Source: Ureibacillus galli
GTDB lineage: Bacteria > Bacillota > Bacilli > Bacillales_A > Planococcaceae
Reading direction: 5' to 3'
Assembly: GCF_014836845.1 (NCBI RefSeq)
Contig: NZ_JACSQA010000031.1
Coordinates: forward strand, 1 to 40,281
DNA length: 40,281 bases
The translations under genes and the position numbers were made by a program. This document shows, one piece after another, positions 10,155 through 18,110 of this stretch. How positions within the stretch are numbered: position 1 is the first letter of the stretch; the number at the start of each line of letters is the position of its first letter. The notes under the pieces are model-generated. The model ran no database searches and was not told the origin of the DNA. It was given only the letters and a program-made list of their open reading frames with translations.

Positions 10155-10234
10155 GCATGGATTTTGTATTTATTATCAAGCAATCCCCACCATTACAAAA
10201 AAGATACTATCCGAGTAACTGAGTAAAGAAGGTT

Positions 10235-10687
10235 TTACGAACCGTTTTTAGATTGTTCAGAGCTGTAACAAATATATTTCTTCTTCATTTTATAATGGCT
10301 ACAAGCTGAGCCTAATTCATCATATATTTCTTTTCCAACGATTAAATCAATATTTCTATTGTCGTAATCGTTGTAATTTGTAATGGAAAGAATATTCCCA
10401 TCTAGCCAAGATAATTGGACATTTCCTTTTGCATCACTAAAATAAACTGTTCGTTCGATATTCTCTTCTAAATGAAAAATGACATTAACAAACATATTTA
10501 CCCCGCCTGCAGCCCCACCATAAATTTGATAGTAAACTTGAGCGGAATAGGAACCATCTGGAGAAGTAATAGCTTTTCCATCTTTTTCACCATCAAACTG
10601 GGTAAAGTCATAGGTGAAATAATTGGTAATGAAATAAATAAAACATAGGGCGATACATATTATTAGCCATTTTAATATTTTATACAT
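10235..10687 (-). CDS. DUF5412-like membrane-anchored protein
   Basis: The open frame continues upstream to 10771, but the ATG at 10687 follows AAAGGGGGG by 7 nt and opens directly into a membrane segment, so I start there (150 residues). Residues about 4-25 form one transmembrane helix (LKWLIICIALCFIYFITNYF). The rest is a small extracytoplasmic beta-rich domain with SPDGSYSAQVYY, a GGAAGG turn, and WLDGNILSI. This pattern resembles DUF5412 proteins of bacilli. The function is unknown. The longer frame would run through the terminator hairpin of the preceding gene, which also argues against it. Confidence 0.6.
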   Translation of the reverse strand: MYKILKWLIICIALCFIYFITNYFTYDFTQFDGEKDGKAITSPDGSYSAQVYYQIYGGAAGGVNMFVNVIFHLEENIERTVYFSDAKGNVQLSWLDGNILSITNYNDYDNRNIDLIVGKEIYDELGSACSHYKMKKKYICYSSEQSKNGS

Positions 10688-10745
10688 ATGAAAGCCCCCC
10701 TTTGTAGAAGGAAACGTAATATTATACAATTTGTTCCAATTTAAT

Positions 10746-10779
10746 AAAAAATGCATACTGCAACGAAGCAATATGCATT
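10746..10779 (-). terminator. Rho-independent terminator of the atoE-like gene
   Basis: Read on the minus strand, AATGCATATTGC (10779-10768) pairs with GCAGTATGCATT (10761-10750), with one G-U pair and a 6-nt loop. A T run (the A run at 10746-10750) follows. It lies 19 nt past the stop codon at 10798. Confidence 0.88.
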
Positions 10780-10797
10780 CTGTAAGTTATTTTTTTA

Positions 10798-12111
10798 TTA
10801 GAATAATAGGAATCCGACACTTATAATAATACCAGTAAAGATTAGAACAAATAGGCAAAAGCCCATAATATCTTTTGCCTTTAACCCTGCAATTGCTAAG
10901 GCAGGCAAAGCCCAAAATGGCTGAATCATATTTGTCCAAGCATCGCCCCATGCAATGGCCATGGCAGTTTTTGCATAATCTGCCCCCATTGTCTGAGCTG
11001 CTTCTAGCATGATGGGAGCTTGCACCGCCCACTGACCGCCGCCTGATGGAACAAAGAAATTTACTAACCCGGCAGAATAGAAAGTAAATAAATAGAAAGT
11101 AAAATCATTCGAAATGCTAATAAACCATTCTGAAAATACAATAGCTAAACCTGAAGCGGTCATCATGCCCATAATTCCTGCATAAAAAGGGAATTGAAAT
11201 ACAATCCCCGTCGTTGTTTTAATCGCTTGCTGTGCAGCAGCTAAAAAACGTTGAGGAGTACCATGGAAAATGATACCTAGAATAATGAAAATTGTATTTA
11301 CGATATTTAAATCCAATGAAAAGCCTTTTGTCACAAAATGATAAATTAAATATGAAAGCCCTATAAGTCCGATTAAAATCGTTAAAAGTGTACTTCTTTC
11401 TGTCCATGAAGCAAAAGTTTTTTCTGCAGGAGGAAATGGTTGCGCGTCTTCCTTTAATAATGCCGGATCCACTCCAATTATATCTTCCTCTTTTGGCATC
11501 ATCCAACGATTAAAGAATGGTAATGTTAAACTAATCGTAATCACAATAAATAAATTATAAGGTGTAAATATAGTATCAGAAGTAGGAACGACTCCCATTA
11601 ATTCCGAAAAAGGATGGCCATCTGTAGCGATAGAAAGAGGTATTGAACCAGCTAAGCCACCATGCCAAATGACAAAACCGGAATAAGCACTGGCAATTAA
11701 TAAACGATAATCTACTTTTTTAACATGTCTTGCGATTTCCTTTGCGAATAAAGCACCTATAACTAAACCGAAGCCCCAGTTAATCCAACAGCCTATTAAA
11801 GAAATAAATGTGACAATAATAATTGCCCTACTTGGTTTCTTAATTTTACTAGCCATGGAGGATAAAAACTTTTTGAATAATGGACTATTAGCTAGAATAT
11901 GACCGGCAGCTAATACAATAACCATTTGCATTGTGAAGGATAGTAAACCCCAAAATCCATCCCCCCAATAAATGACCATATCCAATGGAGAGCTGTCGGT
12001 TAATCCAACACCTAGTAACAAAACTAATACCGTTAATATCGCTACGAAAATATAAGGATCTGGTAAATATTTTTCCATAATCGTATTAGAAATTTTCGTT
12101 AATGTTTTCAA
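10798..12111 (-). CDS. atoE: Short-chain fatty acid transporter, AtoE family
   Basis: A 437-residue integral membrane protein with about ten to twelve hydrophobic helices, matching the AtoE short-chain fatty acid carrier family. Family-like stretches include YWGDGFWGLLSFTMQM, INWGFGLVIGALFA, FVIWHGGLAGSIPL and VPSGGGQWAVQAPI. The probable substrates are acetoacetate, butyrate or similar, by family only. The start is a TTG with AAAGGAG 11 nt upstream, a little long. A later ATG (residue 12) would shorten the N-terminus before the first helix. The gene is divergent from patA. A 12-bp-arm inverted repeat lies in the shared upstream region, and the nearest hairpin (AAATACTTT/AAAGTATTT, 12143-12163) would be in its leader. 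Confidence 0.86.
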   Translation of the reverse strand: MKTLTKISNTIMEKYLPDPYIFVAILTVLVLLLGVGLTDSSPLDMVIYWGDGFWGLLSFTMQMVIVLAAGHILANSPLFKKFLSSMASKIKKPSRAIIIVTFISLIGCWINWGFGLVIGALFAKEIARHVKKVDYRLLIASAYSGFVIWHGGLAGSIPLSIATDGHPFSELMGVVPTSDTIFTPYNLFIVITISLTLPFFNRWMMPKEEDIIGVDPALLKEDAQPFPPAEKTFASWTERSTLLTILIGLIGLSYLIYHFVTKGFSLDLNIVNTIFIILGIIFHGTPQRFLAAAQQAIKTTTGIVFQFPFYAGIMGMMTASGLAIVFSEWFISISNDFTFYLFTFYSAGLVNFFVPSGGGQWAVQAPIMLEAAQTMGADYAKTAMAIAWGDAWTNMIQPFWALPALAIAGLKAKDIMGFCLFVLIFTGIIISVGFLLF

Positions 12112-12174
12112 CTTTGTATCTTCTCCTTTCTATTAAATTCATAAATACTTTAAAAAAGTATTTTTCATAGCATC

Positions 12175-12205
12175 ATATGAAATAAAATCATCGTTTATTT
12201 CATAT
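12175..12205. promoter_or_regulatory. Perfect 12-bp inverted repeat between atoE and patA
   Basis: ATATGAAATAAA (12175-12186) and TTTATTTCATAT (12194-12205) are exact reverse complements separated by 7 nt. No T tract follows on either strand, so this is not a terminator. Its place in a divergent intergenic region suggests an operator for a dimeric regulator. I do not recognise the regulator. Confidence 0.5.
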
Positions 12206-12283
12206 TAAAAAAATAGTTGTAAATGTTGAGAAGTTATACGAGGTTTTTATTGAAATTAATTAAAGGATTGAAAATAAAATCAG

Positions 12284-12310
12284 TTGTCCTTTAAAGTAAT
12301 GTTTTATAAT
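12284..12310 (+). promoter_or_regulatory. Candidate patA promoter
   Basis: A perfect -10 TATAAT (12305-12310) is preceded by TTGTCC (12284-12289) at a short 15-nt spacing. The ribosome site AGGTGAAGGAG lies just before the start. The -35 is uncertain. Confidence 0.4.
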
Positions 12311-12367
12311 AAAGTTGGGCGTATGGAATAGATATAAATATAAATAAAAGGTGAAGGAGTAAAATGA

Positions 12368-13522
12368 ATGGAGCATTTAATTTATAAAAACTTAAAGAAA
12401 ATTGAACTGTCTGGTATCCGGAAGTTTACGAATATGTTGGTGGATTACCCAAATGCCATTAATTTGACAATCGGTCAACCAGATTTTCCGACACCACATC
12501 ATGTGAAGGAAAAAGCGAAATGGGCGATTGATCAAAACTTCACATCTTATACTCCGAATGCAGGGATTCTCGAACTGCGAAAAGCGATTTCTCAATTTTA
12601 TGAAAATCAATATGGATTATCGTACAACCCTCAAGATGAGATAATTGTAACTCACGGAGCATCTGGTGCATTGACGATTGCATTACGAACGATTTTAGAG
12701 GAAGGTTGTGAAGTGATTTTATCAGCACCTGCCTATCCAGGTTATATACCACTCATTGAATTATGTGGGGCAATACCAGTATGTGTTGATACGGCGGATA
12801 CCGATTTTGTTTTAACCGCTGAACGAATCCAGCAACATATAACAGATAAAACGAGATGTATCATCCTTCCTTCACCATGTAATCCGGTAGGTACGATTAT
12901 CGAAGGGGAAGAATTACAAAAAATTGCTTCTCTATTAAAAGATAAAGAGATCTTTGTTATATCAGATGAAATTTATAGTGAATTAATTTATGAAAAAAGC
13001 CATCAATCTATCGCTTCTTTTGAAGGGATGCGTGAAAAAACGATTGTGATAAACGGTGTGTCAAAATCCCATTCTATGACAGGGTGGCGAATTGGTTATA
13101 CCCTTGCACCAAGCTATTTAACAAAAGAAATGACTAAATTGAATGGTTATTACATTAGTTGTGCGACAAGTATAAGCCAATATGCTGCTCTAGAAGCGTT
13201 AACAGATGGTTTAAAGGATCCTGTTGAAATGAAAGAAGAGTATAAGGAACGTCGTGATTATGTGTATAGTCGCCTTGTTGGGATGGGAATGGATGTAGTG
13301 AAACCAAATGGTGCCTTTTATATTTTCCCGTCCATTAAACATACAAAAATGAGTTCCTTTGATTTTTGTATCAACTTATTAAAGGAGCAGGAACTCGCGA
13401 CAGTGCCAGGAAGTGCTTTTTCTTCCTTTGGTGAAGGTTATATTCGACTATCCTTTGCTCAGCCGTTAGAAGTTTTAAAAGAGGGTATGGATCGACTAGA
13501 GAAGTTTATAAGTAAATTTTAA
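12368..13522 (+). CDS. patA: PLP-dependent aminotransferase, PatA (N-acetyl-diaminopimelate transaminase) type
   Basis: A fold-type I, class I/II aminotransferase of 384 residues. It closely follows the pattern of B. subtilis PatA as I remember it: ISGIRKF-like opening, NLTIGQPDFPTPHHVK, TSYTPNAG, SDEIYSEL, and the PLP lysine in NGVSKSHSMTGWR (Lys233). PatA acts in the acetylated branch of diaminopimelate/lysine synthesis, converting N-acetyl-2-amino-6-oxopimelate with glutamate. Annotation pipelines often call such proteins generic aminotransferase A. The start ATG at 12368 sits 4 nt after a second, out-of-frame ATG. GGTGAAGGAG provides the ribosome site. It is monocistronic, with a strong terminator behind. 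Confidence 0.88.
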   Translation: MEHLIYKNLKKIELSGIRKFTNMLVDYPNAINLTIGQPDFPTPHHVKEKAKWAIDQNFTSYTPNAGILELRKAISQFYENQYGLSYNPQDEIIVTHGASGALTIALRTILEEGCEVILSAPAYPGYIPLIELCGAIPVCVDTADTDFVLTAERIQQHITDKTRCIILPSPCNPVGTIIEGEELQKIASLLKDKEIFVISDEIYSELIYEKSHQSIASFEGMREKTIVINGVSKSHSMTGWRIGYTLAPSYLTKEMTKLNGYYISCATSISQYAALEALTDGLKDPVEMKEEYKERRDYVYSRLVGMGMDVVKPNGAFYIFPSIKHTKMSSFDFCINLLKEQELATVPGSAFSSFGEGYIRLSFAQPLEVLKEGMDRLEKFISKF

Positions 13523-13529
13523 AAAGAAT

Positions 13530-13562
13530 AAAGTCGAATTCTATTGTATAGAATTCGACTTT
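13530..13562. terminator. Bidirectional terminator between patA and tadA
   Basis: A perfect 15-bp stem, AAAGTCGAATTCTAT (13530-13544) and ATAGAATTCGACTTT (13548-13562), with a 3-nt loop. The minus-strand side has a longer T-rich tail, so it serves convergent tadA as well as patA. Confidence 0.88.
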
Positions 13563-13584
13563 TGTGTGTGTTGGGTATGCAATT

Positions 13585-14118
13585 TCAATTCGTATCTTTA
13601 CCATTTTCCTGTTGGGCAAGAAGTTTTTTTGCTTTTTTCTCTTCCTTTTTTCGTTCCCGGATAGCACGGAAAAAATCGGTAAGCAACTGACCACATTCGT
13701 CTGCTAAAATTCCTTCTGTTACTTCGCATTCATGGTTAAAGCGGGCGTCATTTAATAGTCGATATAATGAGTCAACACAACCGGCCTTCATATCTCTCGC
13801 TCCATATACAACCCTTGGAACACGGGATTGTAAAATAGCACCTGCGCACATTGGACAAGGTTCTAATGTAACATATAGGGTCGTCTTTTCTAAACGCCAA
13901 CTACCAATAGTTTCACATGCTTGTTGTATTGCCATTAATTCTGCATGGGTTACGGCATTTTGCGATGTTTCCCTTAAATTGTGGGCTCGTCCAATTATTT
14001 TATCTTCATAAACGATAACCGCACCGATAGGTACTTCGCCCAATGCTGCTGCCTTTTTTGCCTCTACAATTGCTTGTTCCATAAATTTGCGATCTTTATC
14101 AAAAATGTTCACGTACAT
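13585..14118 (-). CDS. tadA: tRNA(adenine34) deaminase
   Basis: It deaminates A34 to inosine in the tRNA-Arg(ACG) anticodon. It has the cytidine/deoxycytidylate deaminase fold, with the zinc-binding and catalytic HAE (His58, Glu60) and PCPMC (Cys88, Cys91). At 177 residues it is slightly longer than B. subtilis TadA because of a Lys/Glu-rich C-terminal tail (RERKKEEKKAKKLL). The ATG lies only 2 nt after GGAG. The GTG two codons in would have 8-nt spacing and may be the real start, so the N-terminus is uncertain by two residues. In Bacillus, tadA, the SRP RNA gene and dnaX lie close together; here about 10 kb separates tadA from the SRP RNA. Confidence 0.95.
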   Translation of the reverse strand: MYVNIFDKDRKFMEQAIVEAKKAAALGEVPIGAVIVYEDKIIGRAHNLRETSQNAVTHAELMAIQQACETIGSWRLEKTTLYVTLEPCPMCAGAILQSRVPRVVYGARDMKAGCVDSLYRLLNDARFNHECEVTEGILADECGQLLTDFFRAIRERKKEEKKAKKLLAQQENGKDTN

Positions 14119-14284
14119 CGCTCCTTGGTTGATAGTGTATCACGGTCATTGCAAAAATTGAACTTTCGATAATAATCACCTAGTATAAAATGGAACATTT
14201 CTTTAACTCTAGTAATTTTTGATTGATTTTTAAATAATTGCTTATGAACTTCAATCATTGTCGCTGTTTTTCGACAAGTTGATA

Positions 14285-14293
14285 TGATAAAAT
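14285..14293 (+). promoter_or_regulatory. Predicted extended -10 promoter of dgk-dck
   Basis: TG (14285-14286) plus one base and TAAAAT (14288-14293), without a good -35. It matches the element before dacA. Confidence 0.5.
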
Positions 14294-14334
14294 GAATAGC
14301 ATTGACGAATTAGACTTAAAGGAGGGACTTCTCA

Positions 14335-14976
14335 TTGTCTGTTCCATTTATTACAGTCGAGGGTCCGATTGGTGTAGGGAAAACGTCGTTATCAAAGGCG
14401 ATTTCGGATGCTTTTGACTATCATCTATTGAAAGAGATTGTGGATGAAAACCCGTTTTTAGGGAAGTTCTATGAAAATATTGAAGAGTGGAGCTTTCAAA
14501 CGGAGATGTTCTTCCTTTGTAATCGATATAAACAACTAACGGATATTAAGAAACATATGTTACAGGTAGGATCTCCAGTAGTAGCCGATTATCATATTTT
14601 TAAAAATTTAATTTTTGCTAAACGAACGTTAAAACCTTCCGAATATGAAAAATATGAGGCGATTTATAAGATTTTAACGGCTGATATGCCACGTCCGAAT
14701 ATGGTCATTTATTTACATGCTAGTTTAGATACATTGATGAATCGGATTGCGATGCGCGGTAGAGAGTTTGAAAAAATGATTACCCGAGATTACATAGAAC
14801 AATTAGCAAGTGACTACCATGAGTTTATTCAACATTTTGAAATCATGCATCCTGAAATTCCTGTTATCCAGATTAATGGTGACAAAATCGACTTCGTAAA
14901 AAATCCAAATGATTTACAACAAATATTACAATTAGTAGAAGAGAAGCTACAACAAAGGAGTACAAATCAAGAATGA
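14335..14976 (+). CDS. dgk: Deoxyguanosine kinase
   Basis: It phosphorylates deoxyguanosine for nucleotide salvage. This is a deoxynucleoside kinase family protein of 213 residues with a P-loop GPIGVGKTS near the N-terminus. The ERS/DRx region is represented by VVADYHIFKNLIFAKRTL, and the LID-type arginine cluster by RIAMRGREFEKMITRDY. The start is a TTG, 8 nt after AAAGGAGGG. It is followed by a paralogous kinase with a 4-nt ATGA overlap, the standard dgk-dck pair of bacilli. The order of the two and the assignment of substrate follow B. subtilis homologues rather than visible specificity residues. Confidence 0.9.
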   Translation: MSVPFITVEGPIGVGKTSLSKAISDAFDYHLLKEIVDENPFLGKFYENIEEWSFQTEMFFLCNRYKQLTDIKKHMLQVGSPVVADYHIFKNLIFAKRTLKPSEYEKYEAIYKILTADMPRPNMVIYLHASLDTLMNRIAMRGREFEKMITRDYIEQLASDYHEFIQHFEIMHPEIPVIQINGDKIDFVKNPNDLQQILQLVEEKLQQRSTNQE

Positions 14977-15641
14977 ATTTAAGAGAAAAATACCAAATTC
15001 CATCGAATACAGTCATTACGATAGCAGGTACTGTAGGAGTAGGGAAGTCAACAATGACGAAGGCTCTTGCTGAAGCTTTAAATTTCCGTACATCCTTTGA
15101 AAAGGTTGATACGAATCCTTATTTAGATAAATTCTATGACGATTTTGAAAAATGGAGTTTCCATTTACAAATTTACTTCCTAGCCGAACGTTTTAAAGAA
15201 CAGAAACGTATTTTCGAATATGGTGGAGGCTTTGTTCAAGATCGTTCCATTTATGAAGATACAGGGATATTTGCGAAAATGCATTATGATAAAGGGACGA
15301 TGAACCCGACAGATTATGAGACGTATACAAATTTATTTGAAGCAATGGTTATGACTCCTTACTTCCCGCATCCAGATTTACTTGTATATTTAGAAGGTCC
15401 AATCGACGATATTATTGGCCGAATTCAAGAACGCGGTCGTGAAATGGAACAACAAACACCGAAAGATTACTGGATTGAAATGCATGAACGATATGAAAAC
15501 TGGATTAATAATTTCAATTCATGTCCAGTGTTACGTTTAGACATTAACGACTATGATTTAATGGCTAATCCAGACCAAATTGAAAGCATTGTGGAACGTA
15601 TTGCGTATATGTTAAAGCAAACGAGCCATTTACGTAAATAA
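14973..15641 (+). CDS. dck: Deoxyadenosine/deoxycytidine kinase
   Basis: A salvage kinase for deoxyadenosine and deoxycytidine. P-loop AGTVGVGKST, the ERS-like DRSIYEDTGIFAK motif, and the LID arginines in RIQERGREMEQQTP are present. The 222 residues fit the family. Its start overlaps the dgk stop (ATGA), so the two are translationally coupled. AAAGGAG lies 12 nt upstream, inside dgk. A terminator follows. Confidence 0.92.
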   Translation: MNLREKYQIPSNTVITIAGTVGVGKSTMTKALAEALNFRTSFEKVDTNPYLDKFYDDFEKWSFHLQIYFLAERFKEQKRIFEYGGGFVQDRSIYEDTGIFAKMHYDKGTMNPTDYETYTNLFEAMVMTPYFPHPDLLVYLEGPIDDIIGRIQERGREMEQQTPKDYWIEMHERYENWINNFNSCPVLRLDINDYDLMANPDQIESIVERIAYMLKQTSHLRK

Positions 15642-15657
15642 ATAGCAATTTTACATC

Positions 15658-15700
15658 AAAGCCTTAACTACAAACACTTTTGTATTGAGGCTTTTTTTTA
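15658..15700 (+). terminator. Rho-independent terminator of dgk-dck
   Basis: AAAGCCTTAACTACAAA and TTTGTATTGAGGCTTT form a long imperfect stem, followed by a run of T. Confidence 0.85.
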
Positions 15701-15844
15701 TTTTTTAAACATGCTTGGTATAAGGTCTTTTTAGATATGGAGAACTTTTACAAAGTCTAATTTGTTGAATATTCAATTTTTAATGGATATCCTAAAAAAA
15801 GAGTAGTGTTCATTATTAAGATTAAAGATGAGCTCTAACCTCTT

Positions 15845-15860
15845 TTGAAAGCGATTACAA
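15845..15860 (+). promoter_or_regulatory. CcpA catabolite-responsive element (cre)
   Basis: TTGAAAGCGATTACAA fits the cre consensus WTGNAANCGNWWNCAW at every fixed position. It lies 5 nt before the AGGAGG of the SDR gene, so within its leader or promoter, where CcpA binding normally represses by blocking transcription. A 12-bp perfect palindrome TTGAATATTCAA is at 15765-15776 further upstream. No clear -35/-10 pair was found. Confidence 0.75.
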
Positions 15861-15879
15861 AAATTAGGAGGTTTTTAGG

Positions 15880-16650
15880 TTGGGTAAATTAGAAAATAAA
15901 GTAGCAATTATTACCGGTGGAGCAGGTGGCATTGGAAAAGTTACTGCCAAACGCTTTTTAGAAGAAGGGGCAAAGGTAGTATTAGTCGATTTATTCCAAG
16001 AATCTCTTGATCAAACAAAAGCAGAGCTAGAAGCCCTTGGGGAAGTAATGATTGTACAAGCAGATGTTTCGAAAGAAGAAGAAGTAAAAAATTATGTTAA
16101 TAAAACGGTAGAACATTTTGGTAAAATCGATATCTTCTTCAACAATGCAGGTATTGAAGGGAAAGTTGCCCCAATTACAGAACAAAAAGTTGAAGACTTA
16201 GATAAAGTGTTGGCAGTTAATGTCCGTGGTGTATTTTTAGGATTGAAATATGTTTTAACTGTTATGAAAGAACAAGGTTACGGTAGCGTCATTAATACTT
16301 CTTCTGTTGCAGGATTACATGGAAGTCCAGACGTTACTCCTTATGTAGCATCGAAACATGCAGTTGTAGGTTTGACTAAATCAACAGCATTAGAAGTCGC
16401 ACCATACCAAGTACGTGTAAATTCGATTCACCCATCACCAGTCAATACAAGAATGATGCGTTCTTTAGAAGAAGGTTTTGCTCCTGGACAAGCTGAAGCG
16501 GCTAAAGCGAATATGGAAAAATCCATTCCATTAGGTCGATATGGGGAATCTGAGGATATATCAAATCTGGTTTTATTCCTTGCTTCCGATGACAGTAAAT
16601 TTATAACTGGGGCTCAATATCGTGTAGATGGTGGTATGGGGGCACTATAA
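15880..16650 (+). CDS. SDR-family NAD(P)-dependent oxidoreductase
   Basis: A classical short-chain dehydrogenase/reductase of 256 residues: cofactor loop TGGAGGIG, NNAG motif, and catalytic Ser (NTSSVAG), Tyr155 and Lys159 (YVASK). An acidic residue at the end of beta-2 (VLVDLF) suggests preference for NAD(H). The C-terminal FITGAQYRVDGGMG is typical of FabG or glucose-dehydrogenase-like members. The substrate cannot be read from sequence. The TTG start is 8 nt after AGGAGG (15866-15871). The upstream cre site suggests a catabolic role that is shut off by preferred sugars. It is monocistronic. Confidence 0.9.
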   Translation: MGKLENKVAIITGGAGGIGKVTAKRFLEEGAKVVLVDLFQESLDQTKAELEALGEVMIVQADVSKEEEVKNYVNKTVEHFGKIDIFFNNAGIEGKVAPITEQKVEDLDKVLAVNVRGVFLGLKYVLTVMKEQGYGSVINTSSVAGLHGSPDVTPYVASKHAVVGLTKSTALEVAPYQVRVNSIHPSPVNTRMMRSLEEGFAPGQAEAAKANMEKSIPLGRYGESEDISNLVLFLASDDSKFITGAQYRVDGGMGAL

Positions 16651-16656
16651 AAAAAT

Positions 16657-16690
16657 GGGTAGAGAAAAGGATTTTCTCTACCCGTTTTTT
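16657..16690. terminator. Bidirectional terminator between the SDR and MBL genes
   Basis: GGGTAGAGAAAA (16657-16668) and TTTTCTCTACCC (16672-16683) form a perfect 12-bp stem with a 3-nt loop. There is GTTTTTT downstream on the plus strand and a T-rich tail on the minus strand too. Confidence 0.92.
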
Positions 16691-16694
16691 ATAG

Positions 16695-17453
16695 TCAAAA
16701 GTGAAGAAACTCACCTTTTTTTACAATGTTTATATTAGCAAGAACAATTTTATCCCTAAATTCTTCAATATTGTCGTTATAATGCATGGCATAAAGTTTT
16801 GAATGGTATTCGTTTGGGTAATAATCGAGCACTTCTTCTAGGGTGGCATGGACACCATTAAAAGTAAAGCTGACATCTTGGAAAATCGCAACTGTATTAT
16901 CATCAACATGACCAAGAATATTTGCTTCTTTTAATCGTTTTACATCACTAGTAAATACAATATTGGCATGTAAGGAAGCTAATTTAAATCCAAAACTAAG
17001 CAATCCTTCTGCATGGGTATTACTTGTATCAAAAATCGTAAAGGAATAATCTTCAATTTTATAAATTTCCTTCTCTTTTAAACAAATAAACTCACAAAAA
17101 TCCTCAACTGTTCGCCCTTGATTTGCAAGTCCATGGCAAAGTAATCTTTTTAAAGGAGTAAGTAGTTTTTCGTGAACAATAATGGTCGTTTTTAGTGGAC
17201 TATGTTGACCATCTTTAAACTGCCAAAACCGTTGCATAATCATCTCCTCTAAACCACCAACATGGTCAAAATGTAAATGGGAGATAAAGACAGCATCTAT
17301 ATCGGTATAATGGTAACCTGCTTCACGAAGGCTAAATCGTAAAGTGGAACCTGCATCAATTAATAGGTATTTTTCGTTTAAATGAATGATATAGTTATTA
17401 TGGTAGTTCGTTGTGGTAAAAGCACCACCAACTCCAAGAGGGATAATTTCCAT
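16695..17453 (-). CDS. MBL-fold metallohydrolase (RNase Z-like)
   Basis: A metallo-beta-lactamase fold protein with the metal motif HLHFDH (His59-x-His61-x-Asp63-His64), a bridging Asp in FTSDVKRL, and a terminal His in YAMHYND. The ending and the loop ISHLHFDHVGGLEE look like the RNase Z/arylsulfatase-like branch, but the exosite arm of true RNase Z is not obvious, so the substrate is unknown. The frame opens at 17504, but the ATG at 17453 has AAGGAG 7 nt upstream and starts on the first beta strand (MEIIPLGVGG). I therefore use 252 residues. It is divergent from the LOG-family gene. Confidence 0.85.
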   Translation of the reverse strand: MEIIPLGVGGAFTTTNYHNNYIIHLNEKYLLIDAGSTLRFSLREAGYHYTDIDAVFISHLHFDHVGGLEEMIMQRFWQFKDGQHSPLKTTIIVHEKLLTPLKRLLCHGLANQGRTVEDFCEFICLKEKEIYKIEDYSFTIFDTSNTHAEGLLSFGFKLASLHANIVFTSDVKRLKEANILGHVDDNTVAIFQDVSFTFNGVHATLEEVLDYYPNEYHSKLYAMHYNDNIEEFRDKIVLANINIVKKGEFLHF

Positions 17454-17525
17454 CGCTCTTCTCCTTATATTGATAATTTTAATGTTATTCTTGTATTGTA
17501 TCAAATTGACATGGGGGTATAAAAA

Positions 17526-18110
17526 ATGAACGTTGCCATTTATTGTGGATCACAGACAGGGAAAAGTCCAATATACATAGAAAGTGCAAAGGAATTAGGC
17601 GAAACATTGGCAAAAGAAAAGATTGGGATTGTATATGGTGGCTCCAACATTGGGATAATGGGGGCAGTTGCAGATGCGGCTCTTGCCCATAATGGGGAAG
17701 TCATTGGGATAATGCCAGAGCATTTACAAAAACGTGAAATTGCCCATTTGAACTTAACGGAAATCCATTTTGTTGAATCGATGCATGTTCGGAAAAAGAA
17801 AATGGTCGACCTTTCAGATGCATTTATTGCTTTGCCAGGTGGATGTGGAACGCTAGACGAATATTTCGAAGTGTTTACTTGGGCACAGATTGGTTTACAT
17901 GAAAATCCTGTCATTTTATATAATATAAATGGCTTTTACGATGCCCTCATTCAACACTTTGAAAAGATGTTTGAAGAAGGATTTATCCGTGAAGAACAAC
18001 GTAATATACTAAAAGTTGCAACGAACGTTAATGATATTTTAACTATTTTAAATGAACATCATAATACTTTATTGAAAAGAGATATAAATAAATCGAATGA
18101 TCTGTATTAA
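17526..18110 (+). CDS. LOG-family protein (TIGR00730 Rossmann fold; cytokinin riboside monophosphate phosphoribohydrolase-like)
   Basis: A 194-residue protein with the family signature PGGCGTLDEYFEVFTWAQIG and an N-terminal CGSQTG nucleotide loop. GGSNIGIMGAVADAAL is also typical. Members cleave N6-modified AMP to a free base plus ribose 5-phosphate, and were once misnamed lysine decarboxylases. The B. subtilis counterpart would be YvdD (from memory). GGGGG lies 8 nt upstream of the ATG. A candidate promoter TTGATA (17470) - TATTGT (17494) is weak. The stop overlaps the next convergent frame by 4 nt. Confidence 0.9.
   Translation: MNVAIYCGSQTGKSPIYIESAKELGETLAKEKIGIVYGGSNIGIMGAVADAALAHNGEVIGIMPEHLQKREIAHLNLTEIHFVESMHVRKKKMVDLSDAFIALPGGCGTLDEYFEVFTWAQIGLHENPVILYNINGFYDALIQHFEKMFEEGFIREEQRNILKVATNVNDILTILNEHHNTLLKRDINKSNDLY

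Noticed and set aside
10787-11032. 81-residue minus-strand frame within the atoE-like gene
   Set aside because: It is in another frame of the same strand, over conserved atoE coding sequence, so a shift shadow.
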